Under the pieces are notes generated by a model, which was given only the letters and a program-made list of their open reading frames with translations, was not told the DNA's origin and did not search any database. 64,000 nt of DNA from RH-AL1 sp965214415 (GTDB lineage: Bacteria > Pseudomonadota > Alphaproteobacteria > Rhizobiales > Beijerinckiaceae), in the NCBI GenBank assembly GCA_965214415.1, contig CBDCBQ010000003.1, positions 3,224,001-3,288,000 on the forward strand. The letters are read 5' to 3'. Of this stretch, positions 58,327 through 64,000 are shown piece after piece. Position 1 is the first letter of the stretch. Every line of letters starts with the position of its first letter. Both the position numbers and the translations under genes were made by a program.

Positions 58327-59646
58327 TTACGTCGGCAGGCCGAGGATCGTTTCCTCTCGCTTTCCGTGGCGGATAATCGCGTCGACGGCGAGCAGGGCGA
58401 AAAACGGCAGATAATAGAACGAGCCCGCCGCGAAGCTCGGCGGCCATTTGATGATGTACATCAGGGTCGCCGACCCGGTCAGCCAGATCACCGGCCAGGA
58501 GGGTATGAAGCACAGGAAGGGCACGAGCCATGCCAGGTACCATGGGTAGTGCGGCGACGTCACCACCGTGAAGGCGCTGGCCAGCATGAAGGCGCCGGCG
58601 ATGTCGGCGCCGCTCCCGCGACGGCGGAGCAGCACGGCGAGCCCGAGACCGCCGAGCACGGCGGCGGCGAGCAGCTTGTAGAGCGTAGCCGCATAGGCCG
58701 GCATCGTCGGCACGAGATGCTGGGCGAGCACGAGTAGGTAAAAGCCCCAGCCGCTGCCGTAGCCCTCCTCGTCGCCGTAGCCGTTGAGGAAGCCGAAGAC
58801 CTGCCGGCCGGCGCCGATGTAGGGCAGGTAGAGCAGCACGATCGTGGCGAGGCCGGCGGCCGGCAATTTCCAGTCCCAGCGTCGATAGAGGGCCGGCCCG
58901 ACCGCCGCCGGGAAGAACTTCACCAGCGCCGCGCCGCCGAGCGCGATCCCGGCCAGCGCCGGCTTGCGCCGCTCCGCCGCCAGCAGCGCCAGGGTCACGC
59001 AGGCGATCGCGATCGCGTCGACATGGCCGGAGCCGGCGATCTCCCAGATCGGCAGCGGGTGCCATGCATAGAGCAGGATGCGGGTCAGCGGCAGGCCGCG
59101 CGCGGCGAGCAGCGCCAACAGCGCGAGGATCGCGACCGCCTCGAACGCGACCATCGCCGCCTTCATGACCGCGACATCCTCGTCCCAGCGCGTGACGAGG
59201 TAGAAGACGATCTCGGCCAGCGGCGGATAGATCGTGCGCGCGTAGTCCTTGCGGTTGATCTCCGTGTAGATGTCGTCGTCGCGCAGCGATTTCAGCGCCG
59301 GGTCGGCCGGCACGTAGAGGTAGGGGTTGATGCCCGCCGCCTGGACGCGGCCGTCCCAGATGTAGCGGTTGATATCGGTCGAGACCGGATCGATCGGGAC
59401 CAGCATCACGCGCAGGATCGCCGCGACCACGAGGATGAACGCGAGCGCCCCGCGCCGGCCAGGCGGGGCCCGACGCTCGTCGCGCAGGACGACGAAGACG
59501 GCGAGCGCGTAGATCACCACCTCGACCCACGTCCATCGCATGATCGGCGCGTCGGATTCGGCGCCGAAGCGGCTGGCGAGCCCCGCGTGCACGGCGAGCA
59601 ACAGCAGCGCGAGCCCGACGAGCTTCACGAGAGCGGGGCGGCTCAT
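58327..59646 (-). CDS. GT-C type membrane glycosyltransferase (GT87/DUF2029-like)
   Basis: Protein of 439 residues with about 10-11 membrane segments. An early loop (DPVSTDINRYIWDGRVQAAG, INPYLYVPADPAL, ARTIYPPLAEIVFYLVT) contains the acidic and NPY motifs of polyprenol-phosphate-sugar-dependent GT-C enzymes. Later segments are YAWHPLPIWEIAGSGHVDAI, LVKFFPAAVGPALYRRWDWK and SPHYPWYLAWLVPFL. The HPLPI-x-E-x-x-x-SGH-D motif is typical of GT87/mannosyltransferase-like proteins. It is followed 7 bp later by the radical SAM gene. It probably transfers a sugar made by the GT2 enzyme outside the membrane; that link is inferred. Confidence 0.85.
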   Translation of the reverse strand: MSRPALVKLVGLALLLLAVHAGLASRFGAESDAPIMRWTWVEVVIYALAVFVVLRDERRAPPGRRGALAFILVVAAILRVMLVPIDPVSTDINRYIWDGRVQAAGINPYLYVPADPALKSLRDDDIYTEINRKDYARTIYPPLAEIVFYLVTRWDEDVAVMKAAMVAFEAVAILALLALLAARGLPLTRILLYAWHPLPIWEIAGSGHVDAIAIACVTLALLAAERRKPALAGIALGGAALVKFFPAAVGPALYRRWDWKLPAAGLATIVLLYLPYIGAGRQVFGFLNGYGDEEGYGSGWGFYLLVLAQHLVPTMPAYAATLYKLLAAAVLGGLGLAVLLRRRGSGADIAGAFMLASAFTVVTSPHYPWYLAWLVPFLCFIPSWPVIWLTGSATLMYIIKWPPSFAAGSFYYLPFFALLAVDAIIRHGKREETILGLPT

Positions 59647-59670
59647 GCGCCCGCGCTGTTCGCCCGCGCC

Positions 59671-60075
59671 CTACTTGAGCGGCGCATTGAGGATCCAGCG
59701 ATGGCCGAACGGATCGCGAAACGTGGCGAGCCGGGTGCCCCAGAACGAGGCCGTCGGCGACGTCTCGGGCTTGCCGCCGAGCCCGGTCGCCTTGGCGAAG
59801 ACGTCGTCGACCTTCTTGGCCGTGTCGAACTCGAGGCTGACCGAGACCGTGACCAGCTCGCCGGGGATGCCGATGCGCGTATGGCCGAACTCGGGAAACG
59901 CGTCGGCGAGCATGATCGCGCCGCCGTTGATCGCCAGCTCGCAATGCATGACGCGCATCCCATCGAGCGCCGGCATGTAGGCTTTCTGCTCGGCGCCGAA
60001 GACGGTGGTGTAGAAAGCGATCGCGGCGAGCGCGGGCGAGCAGGTCAGGTAGGGCGCGACGGCCGGGCGCGGCAT
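59671..60075 (-). CDS. VOC-superfamily (PhnB/glyoxalase-like) protein
   Basis: Protein of 134 residues from the ATG at 60075. VOC pattern: APYLTCSPALAAIAFYTTVF, MRVMHCELAINGGAIMLADA, VTVSVSLEFDTAKKVDDVFA, FWGTRLATFRDPFGHRWIL. The final FRDPFGHRW motif is typical of PhnB/YdfO-like dimeric proteins. It is 24 bp upstream of the membrane glycosyltransferase start, so it may head the minus-strand unit. The metal-ligand residues are only partly conserved; no activity is assigned. Confidence 0.88.
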   Translation of the reverse strand: MPRPAVAPYLTCSPALAAIAFYTTVFGAEQKAYMPALDGMRVMHCELAINGGAIMLADAFPEFGHTRIGIPGELVTVSVSLEFDTAKKVDDVFAKATGLGGKPETSPTASFWGTRLATFRDPFGHRWILNAPLK

Positions 60076-60262
60076 GGTTGGGCTCTCGACGAGTTGGCGA
60101 CGAGGCCTGTTGTAACGCATCGCGGCGGCAGCGGAAGCGCGCCGAGCGATCCGACTGCTTGCCACGGCGACTACGTCACACGTCAAACAGATTGCCCGGG
60201 TAGGTTGCGGCCATGACACGCCGCGCCAAAGGGCGCGCCGCGCTCGTCGGCGCTGTCCTGAG

Positions 60263-62236
60263 CTACGCCGCGCGCGCTTCGATCTTGAACCCGCCGACGA
60301 GCGCGGCGAGGCGCTCGGTCTCGCGGCTGAGTCGTCGCGCCGCGCCGGTGACGTCCTCGACCATGCTCACGTTCTGCTGCGTGACGCGGCCCATCTGGCC
60401 AAAGGCCGCGTTCGTCTCGACGAGCATGTCGGCCTGGACCGTCGCGTTGTCGGCGATGCCGCCGATCGCGAGCTTGGTCTCGCCCACATGCGTGACGATT
60501 CGCTCGAGCGCCTTGCCGGTCTCGCCGACAAGGCCGGAGCCGTAGCCGACCTGCTTGGTGGCGGCCGAGATGAGAATTCGGATCTGCTTGGCTGAATTGG
60601 TCGAATGCTGGGCGAGGTCGCGGACCTCGGCCGCCACGACGGCGAAGCCGCGCCCCGTTTCGCCGGCGCGCGCCGCCTCGATCGCGGCATTGAGGGCGAG
60701 CAGGTTGGTCTGCGCCGCGATCCGGTCGATGTAGCCGATGATCTCCTCGATCTTGGCCGAGGATTGCTCGATGACGGCCATCGCGATGATCGCCTCGCGC
60801 ACGACGCTCTCGCTTTGCTCCGCCTCGGCCTTCGTCGAGGCGATGATGTCTTGCGCGCGCACCGCGCCGCCGGCGGACAGGTCGATCGAGCTCGTCAGTT
60901 GACCGAGCGCCGTCGCCGAGACGTCGAGCGCGGCGGCCTGCTGCGCGGTGCGGCTGGCGAGATCGGTCGTCGCCACGGCGATGTCGGCCGTGCCGACACG
61001 GATGATCTCGGTCGATTGCGCGATGATGCGCACGGTCTCGCGCAGGGTCGAAACGGTCGCGTTGAAGTCGATACGGATCGGTTCGAATTCCGGCGGGAAG
61101 GCGGTGGCGAGCTCGGCCGTCAGATCGCCGCGCGACAGCCGCTCGAGCCCTGCCGCGACGGCGCCGACAACGGACGCCTGCTCCTCGGCGCGCTCCTTCT
61201 CGCCCTGCAGCTCGGCGCGCGCGAGCACGTTCTGCTTGAACAGCGTCAGGGTCCGCGCGATGGCGCCGGTCTCGTTGCGATCGTCGAGATAGGGGATCTC
61301 GACCGCGGCGTCGTTTGCCGCCAGACGATCCATCACGGCGACGAGGCGGCGCATGCGCCGCGACAGGCCGGACGAGACGATCTTCGACAACGCGTAGGAG
61401 ATGAGGAGCGAGACGCCGGCGAAGATGAGGCTCGTCGTGAGCTTCCCGTAGAAGCCCGAGATGCGCGTTTCGAGAAGGCGCTCGAGTTCGCTGTTGGTCG
61501 CGCCCCAGGTCGTGTCGACCTGCTTCAGGAGGTTGGCCTCGGCGGCGCCGAGATCGTCGACCTTGACGCCGTCGAGCAGCTTGTGACCGCGCGCGGCCAT
61601 CTCGTTCGAAGCGGAGCGCAACGAGAGGGTTAGCCCTTCCAATGCCGTCCGCGTCGCGCCAGCCGCGTTGTTCTTGATCGCGGCGCTGAGCGAGGAATCG
61701 GCATCGTTGGACGAGATCTCGAGCCGATTGACGGCGAAGGCGATGTCGATCAGCCGCTTGGGCGAGGCGACCGGCTCCGCCGCGGCCTTGCCGAGCGCGA
61801 CCGCGGCGACCGCCAGGCCGGGTAGCCGCACGGTCGCGGCATCCATCGCGTAATAGCTGTCGAGATCGGGGTCGAGCGTGAGATTTGAGCCGTCGGCGAC
61901 CGCGCCGATCAGCGACTTGCCGGCGTCGAGCCGATCGGACAAGCCGGTCGAGGCACGATAGGCCTTCGAGGCCTCCGCCGCGTTGAACTTGGCGTCGGCC
62001 TCGGCGTCGATCATCAGCGGCGCGTCGAGCGTGCCCTTCACGGCCGCGTCGAAGAACGGCCGCCAGAGTTTCGATATGTACGCGCAGCCATCGTCCTCCT
62101 TCTGCGCGAAGGAGATGTCGAGCATCGATTGCTTGATGAACATCGCCGTCAGCAGCACGTCCGGCACCGCCGACAACGTGATCATGAGCCACAGTCGTGC
62201 CGGGATCGACAGGCGGGAATTGATGAGCTTGATCAT
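60263..62236 (-). CDS. Methyl-accepting chemotaxis protein
   Basis: Protein of 657 residues, intact. An N-terminal membrane helix (LWLMITLSAVPDVLLTAMFI) is followed by a periplasmic domain of about 200 residues (SYYAMDAATVRLPGLAVAAV) and a second helix (LTTSLIFAGVSLLISYALSK). HAMP follows (RRMRRLVAVMDRLAANDAAV; RNETGAIARTLTLFKQNVLA). The signalling domain contains IIGYIDRIAAQTNLLALNAA, IEAARAGETGRGFAVVAAEV and RDLAQHSTNSAKQIRILISA. No CheB/CheR-binding pentapeptide is evident at the C-terminus. The ligand is unknown. It is the only complete receptor of the three in this window. Confidence 0.92.
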   Translation of the reverse strand: MIKLINSRLSIPARLWLMITLSAVPDVLLTAMFIKQSMLDISFAQKEDDGCAYISKLWRPFFDAAVKGTLDAPLMIDAEADAKFNAAEASKAYRASTGLSDRLDAGKSLIGAVADGSNLTLDPDLDSYYAMDAATVRLPGLAVAAVALGKAAAEPVASPKRLIDIAFAVNRLEISSNDADSSLSAAIKNNAAGATRTALEGLTLSLRSASNEMAARGHKLLDGVKVDDLGAAEANLLKQVDTTWGATNSELERLLETRISGFYGKLTTSLIFAGVSLLISYALSKIVSSGLSRRMRRLVAVMDRLAANDAAVEIPYLDDRNETGAIARTLTLFKQNVLARAELQGEKERAEEQASVVGAVAAGLERLSRGDLTAELATAFPPEFEPIRIDFNATVSTLRETVRIIAQSTEIIRVGTADIAVATTDLASRTAQQAAALDVSATALGQLTSSIDLSAGGAVRAQDIIASTKAEAEQSESVVREAIIAMAVIEQSSAKIEEIIGYIDRIAAQTNLLALNAAIEAARAGETGRGFAVVAAEVRDLAQHSTNSAKQIRILISAATKQVGYGSGLVGETGKALERIVTHVGETKLAIGGIADNATVQADMLVETNAAFGQMGRVTQQNVSMVEDVTGAARRLSRETERLAALVGGFKIEARAA

Positions 62237-62423
62237 CGCGGTTCAGGCGGGCTGTTGACTGACTGACCCGCATGATCGCGCAACTGTGGTTAATAAGCGT
62301 CTAAGCCCGCCGCGTATACTTTGTGCAATCTTACGCTCATTTAGGGAAGCCGTGAGCAAGAACGCTCGCTTGCTGAGCAAAGCAGACTGTAGGTTGCAGG
62401 GAAGGTCGCCGACCTACGGACGG

Positions 62424-62770
62424 ACTGATCGCCGACGGCAAGCCGCTCGACCTCGTCATCGCCAATGTTGGCGTCATGGCCTGTCCGTTCGGTCATGCCG
62501 CGGACGGGTTCTAGACGCAGTTCGGCACCAACCATCTCGGCCATTTCGTGCCGGTCGACCGGATCGCCCCGCCAACGAGGCCCGGTGCGCGGCTGGTCAA
62601 CGTCGTCGGCCGGACACCGATACGGCGACGTCGCGCTCAACGACCCGAACTACGAGCGCACGCCTTACCGTGGCTCGGCTACGGCCGCTCGAAGACCGCC
62701 AACATTCCGTTCGCCGTGGAATTCGACCATCGACTTGTCGGTTGCCTTGGCATCTCAGACCGACAGGCCT
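62424..62770 (+). pseudogene. Short-chain dehydrogenase fragment
   Basis: The plus strand reads LIADGKPLDLVIANVGVMAC and PFGHAADGF, then a TAG at about 62512, then TQFGTNHLGHFVPVDR and GARLVNVVGR. NVGVM and QFGTNHLGHF correspond to the NNAGVM and TNxLGHF motifs of SDR proteins of the WW-oxidoreductase/retinol-dehydrogenase-like type. Further on, NDPNYERTPY shifts frame into LGYGRSKTANIPFAVEFDHR (catalytic Y-x-x-x-K). The N-terminal cofactor loop and the C-terminus are missing. One nonsense change and at least one frameshift are present. It lies between the chemotaxis gene and leuC. Confidence 0.75.
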
Positions 62771-62810
62771 AAATCACCATCCAAACGCATCGCATCTGGA
62801 CAACATAGAC

Positions 62811-64000
62811 ATGACGGCGCCGCGCACCTTGTACGACAAGATCTGGGACGACCATGTCGTCGAGGAGAGCGGTGACGGCGCGGCGCTGCTCTACATCGAT
62901 CGGCATCTCGTGCACGAGGTGACCAGCCCGCAGGCGTTCGAGGGGCTGCGGATGGCGGGGCGCAAGGTGCGCGCGCCGGAGCGCACGCTCGCCGTCGTCG
63001 ACCACAACGTGCCGACGACCGACCGGACGCAGAGCATCGCCGACCCCGAGAGCCGGATCCAGATCGAGGCGCTGGCGAAAAACGTCGCGGACTTCGGGAT
63101 CGAGTATTTCGATCAGCACGACAAGCGCCAGGGCATCGTCCACATCATCGGCCCCGAGCAGGGGTTCACCCTGCCCGGCACGACGATCGTGTGTGGCGAT
63201 TCGCACACCTCGACGCACGGCGCGTTCGGCGCGCTGGCGCAGGGCATCGGCACGTCCGAGGTCGAGCACGTGCTCGCCACCCAGACGCTGATCCAGAAGA
63301 AAGCCAAGAACATGCTGGTCGAGGTCGCGGGCGAGGCGGCTCCCGGCGTCACGGCCAAGGACATCATCCTGGCGATCATCGGCGAGATCGGCACGGCTGG
63401 CGGAACCGGCCACGTGATCGAGTACGCAGGCAACGCGGTGCGCGCGCTCTCGCTCGAGGGCCGCATGACGATCTGCAACATGTCGATCGAGGGTGGCGCC
63501 CGCGCCGGCATGGTGGCGCCCGACGACAAGACGTTCGCCTACCTACGGGACAAGCCGCGGGCGCCGAAGGGCGAGGCCTGGGAGCGGGCGATGGCTTACT
63601 GGGCGGGTCTCGTCACCGACGAGGGCGCTCATTTCGACAAGGTCGTCAAACTCGACGCCGGCAAGCTGTCGCCGATCGTGTCCTGGGGCACGAGCCCGCA
63701 GGACGTGATCACCGTCGACGGCACCGTGCCGCGCGCCGAGGACGCAAGCGACGAGGTCAAGCGTGCCGGCATCAAGAAGGCGCTGGCCTACATGGGGCTC
63801 TTGGGGGGCGAGAAGATCACCGACATCGCGCTCGACAAGGTGTTCATCGGCTCCTGCACCAACGCCCGCATCGAGGATCTGCGCGCGGCGGCGAAGATCG
63901 TCGAGGGACACGTGGTGGCCGAGGGCATTTCGGCGATGGTCGTGCCGGGCTCGGGGCTGGTCAAGGCGAAGGCGGAGGCCGAAGGCCTCGACACGATCTT
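62811..64000 (+). CDS. leuC: 3-isopropylmalate dehydratase large subunit LeuC (3' end outside window)
   Basis: The first 396 residues of LeuC, starting at the ATG at 62811 (TAPRTLYDKIWDDHVVEESG). Characteristic segments: LLYIDRHLVHEVTSPQAFEG, LAVVDHNVPTTDRTQSIADP, GFTLPGTTIVCGDSHTSTHG, AFGALAQGIGTSEVEHVLAT, and FIGSCTNARIEDLRAAAKIV, whose Cys is one of the three 4Fe-4S ligands. The other two cysteines have not been reached or lie just beyond the end. With LeuD it isomerises 2- to 3-isopropylmalate in leucine synthesis. The open frame runs off the window at 64000 and is uninterrupted. Confidence 0.97.
   Translation, partial: MTAPRTLYDKIWDDHVVEESGDGAALLYIDRHLVHEVTSPQAFEGLRMAGRKVRAPERTLAVVDHNVPTTDRTQSIADPESRIQIEALAKNVADFGIEYFDQHDKRQGIVHIIGPEQGFTLPGTTIVCGDSHTSTHGAFGALAQGIGTSEVEHVLATQTLIQKKAKNMLVEVAGEAAPGVTAKDIILAIIGEIGTAGGTGHVIEYAGNAVRALSLEGRMTICNMSIEGGARAGMVAPDDKTFAYLRDKPRAPKGEAWERAMAYWAGLVTDEGAHFDKVVKLDAGKLSPIVSWGTSPQDVITVDGTVPRAEDASDEVKRAGIKKALAYMGLLGGEKITDIALDKVFIGSCTNARIEDLRAAAKIVEGHVVAEGISAMVVPGSGLVKAKAEAEGLDTI

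Overview
The window looks like a chromosomal segment of a high-GC alphaproteobacterium, most likely of the order Hyphomicrobiales (Rhizobiales). The basis is the conserved genes on the right (hrcA, ptsP/EI-Ntr, ybaB-recR, leuC), the DUF2382/DUF3618/DUF3309/PRC-barrel stress-protein repertoire, and the DUF3489-DUF2924-recombinase cassette. This rests on recognising families by eye; no database search was made.

Layout. (1) 0-4.9 kb: a co-directional set of small stress and envelope genes: two DUF2382 proteins, a His/Lys/Ala-rich peptide, a DUF1469 holin-like membrane protein, a frameshifted DUF3618 protein, a GlsB/YeaQ protein and a secreted Cys-containing protein. (2) 5-42 kb: a mobile-element graveyard. 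It holds two intact IS3-family copies with perfect 4-bp target duplications (7.07-8.33 and 37.70-38.97 kb), a second IS3 type in several damaged copies (24.9, 32.6, 34.4 kb and a 50-bp tip at 16.75 kb), an IS6 element, two IS630 types, two IS110 types and an ISL3 element, several nested in one another. Between them lie mostly broken genes: acid phosphatase, patatin, alpha/beta hydrolase with its divergent LysR, glycosyltransferase, M42 peptidase, DNA methyltransferase and two chemotaxis receptors. A minority look intact: BrkB/YihY, a large membrane protein, a PRC-barrel protein, DUF3309 and several tiny proteins. (3) 41.4-45.6 kb: an intact LysR regulator, then a compact cassette (small protein, DUF3489, DUF2924, large serine recombinase) ending about 270 bp from a tRNA-Gln gene. 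(4) 45.8-64 kb: core chromosome with tightly packed, mostly intact genes: tRNA-Gln, hrcA, a DoxX-like protein, ptsP, a ThiE-like protein with a SEL1-repeat protein, ybaB-recR, an MFS transporter, a five-gene minus-strand set (VOC protein, membrane glycosyltransferase, radical SAM/SPASM, GT2, nucleoside phosphorylase), a chemotaxis receptor, and the start of leuC, cut by the window end.

The most unusual signals are these. Short palindromic sequences are inserted inside transposase reading frames of two IS families, sometimes in frame. Copies of one IS share the same disabling lesions although one copy has a clean target duplication, which suggests mobilisation in trans. Two IS3 copies keep a canonical GGGAAAC frameshift heptamer. 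The gene interrupted by one of them can be rebuilt exactly by removing the IS and one 4-bp repeat. Four tiny proteins (about 65-72 residues) share a C-terminal motif and may form an undescribed family. No CRISPR array, rRNA or clear defence system was found.
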